From positions 1-5,411 of the forward strand of contig JAEUMA010000284.1 of NCBI GenBank assembly GCA_016793565.1: 5,411 nt of DNA, written 5' to 3'. The position numbers and the translations under genes are program-made. The notes under the pieces are model-generated. The model saw nothing but the letters and a program-made list of their open reading frames with translations. It had not been told where the DNA came from and searched no databases. The DNA comes from Rhizobiaceae bacterium. GTDB lineage: Bacteria > Pseudomonadota > Alphaproteobacteria > Rhizobiales > Rhizobiaceae. Numbering within the stretch: the first letter of the stretch is position 1; every line of letters begins with the position of its first letter. Of this stretch, positions 1 through 5,219 are shown in pieces.

Positions 1-1135
1 CGATCTTCTCGGGGGCCATCACGGTTTCCACGTCCAGCAGTGCCAGCCCCTCGGCCTCGCGAGCACTTCCCTCGACGCCATCGGGATCGAGAACGCGCCG
101 GCCCAGCATCTGGTAGCCTCCGCACAGTCCGACGACATGCCCGCCGCGACGGCGATGGGCGGCGAGATCATGGTCCCATCCATTGGCGCGGAATGCTTCC
201 AGATCGCCGATCGTCGACTTGGAGCCCGGCACCACCACCAGCCCGGCATCGGCCGGAAGCCTCTCGCCCGGCCGCACGAACACCACTTGGACCTGCGGTT
301 CGGCCTTCAGCGGATCGATGTCGTCGAAATTCGAGATGCGCGGCAGCACCGGCACAGCCACCTTGAGCGGCCGACTGCCGGCTGACGTCATCCGCTCGAG
401 AACGACCGAATCCTCGGCCGGCAGACGCGCCGCAGCAAGCAGCCACGGCACGACGCCGAAACACGGCCAACCGGTGAAGCGGCCGATCGCCGCGATTCCT
501 TCGTCGAACAGCGTGAGGTCGCCGCGGAACTTGTTGATGAGGTAGCCCGCGACCATGCGCCGGTCGTCGTCGGGCAGCACCAGATGGGTTCCCGCGACCG
601 ACGCGATCACACCGCCGCGATCGATGTCTCCAACCAGCACCACCGGCACCCCGGCACGGGTCGCGAAGCCCATATTGGCGATGTCGCGCGGACGCAAATT
701 GATTTCGGCCGGCGAGCCTGCTCCTTCGACGATCACCAGATCGGCGCCCTCGCCCAGCCGTCGCCAGGAATCCAGCACGGCGTCCATCAGGCGCGGCTTG
801 AGCGCCTGGTAGTCCCGGGCGCGCGCCTGCCCGAACACCTTGCCCTGCACGACAACCTGCGATCCGGTCTCGGATTGCGGCTTCAGCAGCACCGGGTTCA
901 TGTCGACGCTCGGAGCGACGCCGCAGGCCAGCGCCTGCAGCCATTGCGCGCGGCCGATCTCCCCGCCTCCGCTGCCGTCCGGCATGTCGGCCACGGCGGC
1001 GTTGTTGGACATGTTCTGCGGCTTGAACGGACGCACGCTCAGCCCTCGCCTGCGCGCGGCCCGGCACAGGCCGGCCACCAGCACGGTCTTGCCAACGTCG
1101 GACCCGGTGCCCTGCAGCATGATCGCCCTGGCCAT
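1..1135 (-). CDS. cobQ: Cobyric acid synthase CobQ, C-terminus cut off by the window edge
   Basis: Glutamine-dependent amidotransferase that amidates side-chain carboxylates of adenosylcobyrinic acid a,c-diamide to give adenosylcobyric acid in cobalamin biosynthesis; cytoplasmic, ATP-dependent. I translated it by hand: 378 codons are open from ATG at 1135 to the left edge with no stop. Visible motifs in order: a P-loop-like GTGSDVGKT at residues 9-17; FKPQNMSNN soon after; EGAGSPAEINL at 137-147; then GDIDRGG, a GYLINKFRGD block and ISNFDDIDPL; and GLCGGYQMLG near the end, with Cys338 as the expected class I glutamine amidotransferase nucleophile. The family is usually about 480-490 residues, so roughly the last 100, including the amidotransferase His and Glu, lie outside. 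The start codon shares its A with the TGA of the upstream cupin gene (TGATG), and I see no strong Shine-Dalgarno, which suggests translational coupling. Identity is very secure; the gene looks intact as far as visible. Confidence 0.96.
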   Translation of the reverse strand, partial: MARAIMLQGTGSDVGKTVLVAGLCRAARRRGLSVRPFKPQNMSNNAAVADMPDGSGGGEIGRAQWLQALACGVAPSVDMNPVLLKPQSETGSQVVVQGKVFGQARARDYQALKPRLMDAVLDSWRRLGEGADLVIVEGAGSPAEINLRPRDIANMGFATRAGVPVVLVGDIDRGGVIASVAGTHLVLPDDDRRMVAGYLINKFRGDLTLFDEGIAAIGRFTGWPCFGVVPWLLAAARLPAEDSVVLERMTSAGSRPLKVAVPVLPRISNFDDIDPLKAEPQVQVVFVRPGERLPADAGLVVVPGSKSTIGDLEAFRANGWDHDLAAHRRRGGHVVGLCGGYQMLGRRVLDPDGVEGSAREAEGLALLDVETVMAPEKI

Positions 1136-1791
1136 CAGCGCGTCGCCCCCGCATTGCCGGTTACGACCGAGCGCGCCGCCAACGGGCCCCCGCGCCAGAG
1201 ATAGAGCGCAAGCAGAGGATCGCTCCCAGTGCGCATGGCATGGCTGACGTTCGAGGCGTGCCGGATGACTTCTCCTGCTCCACGCGGGACGAAGTCCGAA
1301 TCGCCCATCCGCCATTCCGAATTGCCGGTCAGAGGAACATAAATCTCCTCCGCAACGTGATGGTGGTCCGGATAGAGCACGTTCGGACCCAGCAGGAGAA
1401 CACCGCCGGCTGCCGTTTCGTTGACGAAGTGACCGCGGGTTCCAAAGACCTCCAGCCACCCGTATCGTTCCATGAAGCGGACCCCGAAATCCGCCGCCGT
1501 GTAGGTCTGGCCCCAATGGAACGCCGCGCCATCCGTGGCCAGCAGGCTCACCAGCGGCTGCGCCCACGGCGGCGCAATATGCGCTGCATCGACCAGGAAT
1601 TCCAGGCACGGCAAGGAGCGCGGAGCCAGTTCCCGCCGCGGCATGTCCCACGGGAATTCGCCGAGAAAAGCCTCGACCGGCTCGCCTCCCGCGGTTTCGA
1701 GCGCGAGGCGGAAATCAGTCTTGAGTGTATCAAATTTCGCAGACACCGGGCGCTCGTTCTTCAACTGGCGCACATCGGTTCCGCAAGACAT
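1135..1791 (-). CDS. Cupin-fold protein of the DMSP lyase / lyase-like superfamily (DddQ-like)
   Basis: A 218-residue single-domain cupin. The core motif YPDHHHVAEEIYVPLTG (residues 140-156) has the metal and catalytic set expected of DddQ-type enzymes: Tyr140, His143, His145, Glu149 and Tyr151, with His184 (or His178) as the later cupin histidine. True family members (DddQ, DddL, DddW, DddK) cleave dimethylsulfoniopropionate to dimethyl sulfide and acrylate using a bound metal. Length is slightly above the roughly 190-200 usual for DddQ. No signal peptide is evident, so it is probably cytoplasmic. The start is uncertain: ATG at 1791 has no convincing Shine-Dalgarno, and GTG at 1746 (codon 16) would give 203 residues. 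The stop overlaps the cobQ start, so the two probably form one transcript. Family assignment is firm; lyase activity is not, because many terrestrial alphaproteobacteria carry relatives of unproven substrate. Confidence 0.85.
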   Translation of the reverse strand: MSCGTDVRQLKNERPVSAKFDTLKTDFRLALETAGGEPVEAFLGEFPWDMPRRELAPRSLPCLEFLVDAAHIAPPWAQPLVSLLATDGAAFHWGQTYTAADFGVRFMERYGWLEVFGTRGHFVNETAAGGVLLLGPNVLYPDHHHVAEEIYVPLTGNSEWRMGDSDFVPRGAGEVIRHASNVSHAMRTGSDPLLALYLWRGGPLAARSVVTGNAGATR

Positions 1792-1875
1792 CCCGTGGCC
1801 TGACCGTTGCGCGGGCGCATCATTGGTCTAGATTGCGCCCCGCGCATAGTCGAAAAGCGACGCAGGGAGGCGGCA
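1792..1875. promoter_or_regulatory. Divergent intergenic region with an imperfect inverted repeat and possible promoters
   Basis: These 84 bases must hold the 5' signals for both the leftward cupin-cobQ pair and the rightward acyl-CoA dehydrogenase pair. An inverted repeat is visible: TGCGCGGGCGC at 1808-1818 against GCGCCCCGCGCA at 1835-1846, matching except for one extra base, with a 16-base spacer that includes TCTAGA. A weak sigma70-like match for the plus strand is TTGCGC (1807-1812) and TAGATT (1829-1834), 16 bases apart. The repeat could be an operator for shared control, but GC-rich arms pair easily by chance. The promoter call is tentative. Confidence 0.4.
1864..1870 (+). promoter_or_regulatory. 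Ribosome binding site that fixes the acyl-CoA dehydrogenase start
   Basis: AGGGAGG lies five bases before the ATG at 1876. The reading frame is open further upstream to a TTG at 1807, but that start would add 23 residues unlike the family N-terminus and would use up most of the divergent promoter region. The ATG at 1876 is therefore preferred. Confidence 0.8.
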
Positions 1876-3054
1876 ATGGACAGCGCGGCTGACACGGTCT
1901 CCGGACAGTTCGAGCTCAACGCGGATCAGCGCGCGATCCAGGAGATGGCGCAGAGCTTCGCCGACGAGCGAGTCGCGCCCCACGCGCTGGAGTGGGACCG
2001 TGAAAGCCGGTTCCCGGCCGACGTCATCCGCGAGACCGGACCGCTCGGGTTCGGCGGCATCTATGTCGGCGAGGATCACGGCGGTTCCGGCTTGAAGCGC
2101 CTCGACGCGGTGCTCGTTTTCGAGGCGCTGGCGCGAGCCTGCCCGGCCTTCTCCTCGTTCATCTCCATCCACAATATGGGTGCGTGGATGATCGACCGTT
2201 TCGGTAACGAAGAGCAGCGCTCCCGCTTCCTTCCGCGACTGACGTCGATGGAATGGCTGGCGAGCTACTGCCTGACGGAGCCGGGCTCCGGTTCGGACGC
2301 GGCGGCGCTGAAGACCCGTGCCGTGCGTTCCGGCGGAAACGGCAGCGACTTCGTCGTCAACGGCGCCAAGCAGTTCATCTCCGGGGCCGGAGATTCCGAC
2401 GTCTACGTGACCATGGTTCGCACCGGCGCGGAAGGTCCCAAGGGCATCTCGACGTTGGTCATTCCGAAGGATGCGCCCGGCCTCTCCTTTGGGGCACTGG
2501 AACACAAGATGGGCTGGAACATGCAGTCCACGCGTCAGGTCATCTTCGAAGATTGCAAGGTGCCGGCAGAAAACCTGCTCGGCGACGAGGGAATCGGCTT
2601 TCGCATCGCCATGGCCGGCCTCGACGGCGGACGGCTCAACATCGCCGCCTGCTCACTCGGCGGGGCCCAGGCCGCGCTTGAGAAAGCTGTGGCGTACAGC
2701 GGCGAGCGCAAGGCTTTCGGCCAGCCGATCAACCAGTTCCAGGCGCTTCAGTTCAAGATGGCGGACATGGCGACAGAGTTGGAGGCGGCGCGGCTGTTCC
2801 TCTACGCGGCCGCTTCGCGCCTCGACCGGCGCGACCCGGAAGCCTCGAAATGGTCGGCAATGGCCAAGCGTTTCGTCACCGATGTCGGATTCAGCGTGGC
2901 AAACGAGGCCCTTCAGATGCATGGCGGCTACGGCTACCTGCACGACTACGGCGTCGAGAAGTTGGTGCGCGACCTGCGCGTGCACCAGATTCTGGAAGGC
3001 ACCAACGAGATCATGCGCGTCATCATCGCGCGCCATATTCTCGCAGGACAATAA
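1876..3054 (+). CDS. Acyl-CoA dehydrogenase, isobutyryl-CoA dehydrogenase (ACAD8) type
   Basis: FAD-dependent dehydrogenase of 392 residues, a normal length for the short/branched-chain acyl-CoA dehydrogenases. It probably oxidises isobutyryl-CoA to methacrylyl-CoA in valine breakdown, passing electrons to electron-transfer flavoprotein. Visible motifs: YCLTEPGSGSD at 131-141 (FAD/substrate region), GLDGGRLNIAA around 249-258, RKAFGQPI near 278-285, QMHGGYGY at 347-354, and QILEGTNEIMR at 371-381, where Glu374 is the expected catalytic base. The run from ALQMHGGYGYLHDY to LEGTNEIMR resembles human ACAD8 as I recall it. It is not DmdC of DMSP demethylation, which is about 590 residues. mmsB follows after 50 bases in the same direction, supporting a valine role. 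2-Methylbutyryl-CoA or a similar short branched substrate remains possible. Confidence 0.93.
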   Translation: MDSAADTVSGQFELNADQRAIQEMAQSFADERVAPHALEWDRESRFPADVIRETGPLGFGGIYVGEDHGGSGLKRLDAVLVFEALARACPAFSSFISIHNMGAWMIDRFGNEEQRSRFLPRLTSMEWLASYCLTEPGSGSDAAALKTRAVRSGGNGSDFVVNGAKQFISGAGDSDVYVTMVRTGAEGPKGISTLVIPKDAPGLSFGALEHKMGWNMQSTRQVIFEDCKVPAENLLGDEGIGFRIAMAGLDGGRLNIAACSLGGAQAALEKAVAYSGERKAFGQPINQFQALQFKMADMATELEAARLFLYAAASRLDRRDPEASKWSAMAKRFVTDVGFSVANEALQMHGGYGYLHDYGVEKLVRDLRVHQILEGTNEIMRVIIARHILAGQ

Positions 3055-3092
3055 GCGCGGCGAGCGGAACCGCAGGCCGCCTTCCCTCGATC

Positions 3093-3097
3093 AGGAG
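3093..3097 (+). promoter_or_regulatory. Ribosome binding site for mmsB
   Basis: AGGAG sits seven bases before the ATG at 3105. The frame is open upstream into the preceding gene (to 2850), but those 85 extra residues overlap the acyl-CoA dehydrogenase and are Arg-rich out-of-frame translation. This site and the Rossmann motif right after the ATG fix the start. Confidence 0.85.
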
Positions 3098-3104
3098 ACC
3101 AGAC

Positions 3105-3989
3105 ATGACCACCATCGCCTTTCTCGGCCTCGGCAATATGGGCAACCCGATGGCGGCCAATCTGGTCAAGGCCGGCCATGCCGTCCTCGGGTTCGATCTG
3201 GTTGCCGAAAACCTCACGATAGCCACCGGCAACGGCGTCACCGTGGTAGCGGATGCAGCCGAGGCGGTGAAGCAAGCCGAGGTCGTGATCACCATGCTGC
3301 CGGCCGGAAAACACGTTCTGTCGGTCTACGAGAGCGTGGCCGCACTCGCGGCACCGGGCACGCTCTTTATCGATTCCTCCACCATCGACGTGGAATCCGC
3401 ACGCAAGGCGCATGCCATCGCCGCGGCCGCGGGCATGGCTTCCGTCGACGCGCCCGTTTCCGGCGGCACAGTCGGCGCGGCGGCCGGCACGCTCACTTTC
3501 ATGGCCGGCGGCGCCACCGAGGCCTTCTCCCGGGCGGAACCCATCCTGAAGCCGATGGCCGGCCGGATCGTCCACTGCGGCGGTCCGGGCGCAGGTCAGG
3601 CGGCCAAGATCTGCAACAACATGATCCTCGGCATTTCGATGATCGGCGTCTGCGAGGCTTTCGCCCTCGGCGAAAAGCTCGGCCTTTCGCATCAGGCGCT
3701 GTTCGACGTCGCCTCCACCTCCTCCGGGCAATGCTGGTCGATCAACACCTACTGCCCGGTGCCCGGGCCGGTCCCGACCTCCCCGGCCAACCGGGACTAC
3801 AAGCCCGGCTTCGCGGCGGCCCTGATGCTGAAGGACCTGAAGCTCGCGCAGCAGGCGGCGCAGGCGGCGGGTGCTGTTACGCCGCTTGGCGCGGAGGCTG
3901 CCCAGCTCTACGCGCTGTTCGAGGCGCAAGGGCACGGAGGCACGGATTTCTCCGGCATTATCCGCTTTCTGCGAGGCGACGCGGCGTAA
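3105..3989 (+). CDS. mmsB: 3-hydroxyisobutyrate dehydrogenase
   Basis: NAD(P)-dependent oxidation of 3-hydroxyisobutyrate to methylmalonate semialdehyde, a late step of valine catabolism; cytoplasmic. The protein is 294 residues, the usual length for beta-hydroxyacid dehydrogenases. An N-terminal Rossmann fold opens with FLGLGNMGNPMA (6-17); the substrate-binding signature DAPVSGG is at 115-121; GAGQAAKICNN at 162-172 carries the catalytic Lys168 and Asn172; SSGQCWS at 206-212 and YKPGFAAALMLKDLKLA at 232-248 are typical of the 3-hydroxyisobutyrate members rather than the tartronate semialdehyde reductases. It lies 50 bases after the acyl-CoA dehydrogenase gene and is probably cotranscribed. 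Some enzymes of this type also oxidise 3-hydroxypropionate, a possible product of acrylate metabolism, which is relevant to the lyase-like cupin nearby. No clear rho-independent terminator follows. Confidence 0.95.
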   Translation: MTTIAFLGLGNMGNPMAANLVKAGHAVLGFDLVAENLTIATGNGVTVVADAAEAVKQAEVVITMLPAGKHVLSVYESVAALAAPGTLFIDSSTIDVESARKAHAIAAAAGMASVDAPVSGGTVGAAAGTLTFMAGGATEAFSRAEPILKPMAGRIVHCGGPGAGQAAKICNNMILGISMIGVCEAFALGEKLGLSHQALFDVASTSSGQCWSINTYCPVPGPVPTSPANRDYKPGFAAALMLKDLKLAQQAAQAAGAVTPLGAEAAQLYALFEAQGHGGTDFSGIIRFLRGDAA

Positions 3990-4227
3990 ACCGCCGCAGC
4001 GGAAAAAACGCCAAATTTAGAATTGCTTAAGCTCTCGATAACCGGCCGGTAACGATGTCCGTATAGAACGGTTGCGTGGCGGGCAGATGCTCCGTCAGCC
4101 GCTCCGGAAAAGGTCTCGCGTACCGGAGCAGGGACTTTCGTAAGCTTCGCGTGTTCGAGTGCGAAGTGCCTGCGTAGACTGGCGAGGCCGCGTTACCGCG
4201 TCGATGCGCGGAACGCGGCTTTCCCAT
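3990..4227. other. Intergenic stretch without a convincing gene
   Basis: I see no gene with family motifs or a ribosome binding site here. Small palindromes are present: GCTTAAGC at 4025-4032 and ACCGGCCGGT at 4041-4050. The GCGGAAAAAACGCC stretch soon after the mmsB stop lacks a proper GC stem before a T-run on the plus strand, so I do not call a terminator. A minus-strand frame is open from 4227 to 4027 (66 codons), but its ATG has no Shine-Dalgarno and adjoins the palindrome. It could be a decayed gene end or chance. Confidence 0.5.
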
Positions 4228-4262
4228 TTAGAGCGGTTCGGGGTTAGATGGAACCGCTCTAA
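4228..4262. repeat. Perfect 12-bp inverted repeat, rhizobial-type intergenic palindrome
   Basis: TTAGAGCGGTTC (4228-4239) and GAACCGCTCTAA (4251-4262) are perfect reverse complements around an 11-base loop. Transcribed from either strand this would form a stable hairpin. No T-run follows on either strand, so it is not a classic intrinsic terminator. It sits between the converging mmsB and phasin-like genes. Similar GAGCGGTTC...GAACCGCTC palindromes are, to my recollection, dispersed in Mesorhizobium-like genomes, so this is probably one copy of such a family. Copy number cannot be seen here. Confidence 0.8.
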
Positions 4263-4273
4263 GCCCACCGAGA

Positions 4274-4645
4274 TCAAAGGCGGCCTAGGCGGCGGAAGTT
4301 GGCCCGCACCCGCTTGCCGGCGGGCGACAGCGCCGCCGCCATCGAGCGCTCTGCCGCCGCGCCGTTGAGCAGCGACGGCGTTTTGCCGGACAGCACCTCG
4401 GGCCAGAACTGCAACGCCGCTTGAAAGTAGGCCATCTGTGCCGCGACGACGCCCTCGGCGGCCGCGGCCGCCTTCTCGCGAACGGCGCGCCCTGTCTCCG
4501 CGCCACCGATCCCGGACCTCTGCGCCTCCATATAAAGAAGCGGCATGCGCATCATGGCGACCATGGGCGCCAGCAACAGCCCCTGCAGTGCCACGGTCCT
4601 CCCAGCCGAGCCCGTCCTCCACACGACATTCCTTGCCACCTTCAT
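4274..4645 (-). CDS. Small Ala-rich hypothetical protein, phasin-like
   Basis: A 123-residue basic protein. On the minus strand AAGGAG lies six bases before the ATG, a good start signal. Residues about 19-38 are hydrophobic and Met-rich (ALQGLLLAPMVAMMR and following); residues 49-75 are an Ala-rich amphipathic helix (REKAAAAAEGVVAAQMAYFQ); the C-terminus (SPAGKRVRANFRRLGR, 107-122) is basic. This helix-rich pattern recalls small rhizobial proteins annotated as phasin-like or, misleadingly, 'antifreeze' proteins, which may bind polyhydroxyalkanoate granules or membranes. That resemblance is from memory. I cannot assign a biochemical function. The start is 15 bases after the stop of the broken AhpD-like gene on the same strand, so the two were probably once one operon and its promoter may have been lost or replaced. 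Confidence 0.72.
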   Translation of the reverse strand: MKVARNVVWRTGSAGRTVALQGLLLAPMVAMMRMPLLYMEAQRSGIGGAETGRAVREKAAAAAEGVVAAQMAYFQAALQFWPEVLSGKTPSLLNGAAAERSMAAALSPAGKRVRANFRRLGRL

Positions 4646-4651
4646 TCCCTG

Positions 4652-4657
4652 CTCCTT
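4652..4657 (-). promoter_or_regulatory. Ribosome binding site of the phasin-like gene
   Basis: AAGGAG on the minus strand, six bases before the ATG at 4645. It is the main support for that start and for the small gene being real. Confidence 0.7.
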
Positions 4658-4660
4658 GCG

Positions 4661-4918
4661 TTAACGCGGCTGGAACCGCTCGTCGACCGGAGGCCTCAAC
4701 GCGTTGGCCAGGCGGTTGGTTTCGTTGGCCTTGCCCACCACGGCAAGCAGTTCCATGAGTTGGGCGTCGCTCATGCCTTTGGCCCGCGCGGCGGCCGTGT
4801 GGGAATAGGTGCAGTCCTACAATTCGGGATTGAAAGCAAAGGGATAGGTCAGATGGTGCGGCGGAATTGCCCCATTGTTTCGCAAGACGAATTTCGCGTG
4901 CTCGCCGCCCCACCCCTG
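4661..4918 (-). pseudogene. C-terminal remnant of a carboxymuconolactone decarboxylase / AhpD-like gene with an in-frame stop
   Basis: Not a complete gene. Reading the minus strand back from TAA at 4661-4663, the frame is open for 51 codons to a TAG at 4817-4819, then for 33 more codons to a TGA at 4919-4921. The 51-residue part begins DCTYSHTAAARAKGMSD, continues with LMELLAVVGKANETNRLANA and ends PPVDERFQPR. CTYSH fits the CxxxH redox/active-site pattern of AhpD-like peroxidases, and the helix ending in TNRLANAL plus VD fits their C-terminus. The family is usually about 150-190 residues, so the N-terminal half is missing. The 33 codons before the TAG are less G+C-rich and may belong to the inserted DNA rather than the original gene. 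A recent nonsense mutation (TAG from a Gln codon) is the alternative. Family assignment is moderate. Confidence 0.55.
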
Positions 4919-4927
4919 TCAGTTCAC

Positions 4928-4932
4928 GGAGG
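4928..4932 (+). promoter_or_regulatory. Ribosome binding site of the first island gene
   Basis: GGAGG lies five bases before the ATG at 4938. It decides this start over the in-frame ATG at 4875, whose 21 extra residues overlap the AhpD-like remnant. Confidence 0.75.
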
Positions 4933-4937
4933 CCGGA

Positions 4938-5219
4938 ATGAGCGAGTACAAGCCTATGGATTGGGCGGGTATGACCGACGACGATTACCTGAAAAAGGCT
5001 GAGATGCAGATTTGGCTTTCGGCCTACGCCTCCAACAACCCGCACGCTCCTGCCCACAAGGAAGTCGACGCCGCCTACGATGATGCGCAGCGGCGCGGTA
5101 AACCCTGGCTCTACAACCGCGCTTGGAACCAGGCCTACCGCAGCGCCGGGTATGAACCATCTGACGCCGATCTTGAAGCGGCTCGCGCCCCTCTCCCTTC
5201 ACAGGAGGCGGGAGAATGA
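4938..5219 (+). CDS. Small acidic hypothetical protein, phage or island type
   Basis: A 93-residue protein I do not recognise. It is rich in Asp/Glu, Ala, Trp and Tyr: MDWAGMTDDDYLKKAEMQ at the N-terminus, IWLSAYASNNPHAPAHKEV in the middle, and YNRAWNQAYRSAGYEPSDAD later. The predicted character is soluble and mostly helical, with no membrane segment or signal peptide and no cysteine. Base use is less G+C-rich than the metabolic genes (positions 4981-5040 are 50% G+C). The stop overlaps the next gene's start by four bases (ATGA), as in compact phage or island operons. Function is unknown; small accessory or early phage proteins commonly look like this. Confidence 0.75.
   Translation: MSEYKPMDWAGMTDDDYLKKAEMQIWLSAYASNNPHAPAHKEVDAAYDDAQRRGKPWLYNRAWNQAYRSAGYEPSDADLEAARAPLPSQEAGE
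5203..5208 (+). promoter_or_regulatory. Strong ribosome binding site inside the end of the preceding gene
   Basis: AGGAGG, seven bases before the ATG at 5216 and inside the last codons of the gene ending at 5219. It supports the following open frame as a real, translationally coupled gene. Confidence 0.75.

Noticed and set aside
168..1154. Long minus-strand open frame of 328 codons
   Set aside because: It is an Arg/Gly-rich out-of-frame translation of cobQ; the true cobQ frame shows clear family motifs.
2946..3935. Minus-strand open frame of 329 codons opposite mmsB
   Set aside because: It is an antisense shadow of mmsB and the end of the acyl-CoA dehydrogenase, with no family motifs.
2471..4030. 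Plus-strand open frame of 519 codons spanning both valine genes
   Set aside because: It is an Arg/Ser-rich shadow produced by high G+C; both genes have well-supported frames in other registers.
4130..4180. GTTCGAGT resembling a tRNA T-loop
   Set aside because: The flanking bases do not pair as a T-arm, and no acceptor or anticodon arm can be built.
4027..4227. Minus-strand 66-codon open frame ending TGRLSRA
   Set aside because: Its latter half looks somewhat protein-like, but there is no Shine-Dalgarno, the ATG abuts the palindrome, and no family is recognisable.
4821..5002. Plus-strand frame reading FGIESKGIGQMVRR as the end of an island gene
   Set aside because: It would overlap the well-supported gene at 4938 by about 60 bases and has no identifiable beginning in the window.
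4095..5057. Minus-strand open frame of 320 codons
   Set aside because: Low-complexity Arg/Gly composition, and it crosses the phasin-like gene, the AhpD-like remnant and the island gene, all better explained in other frames.
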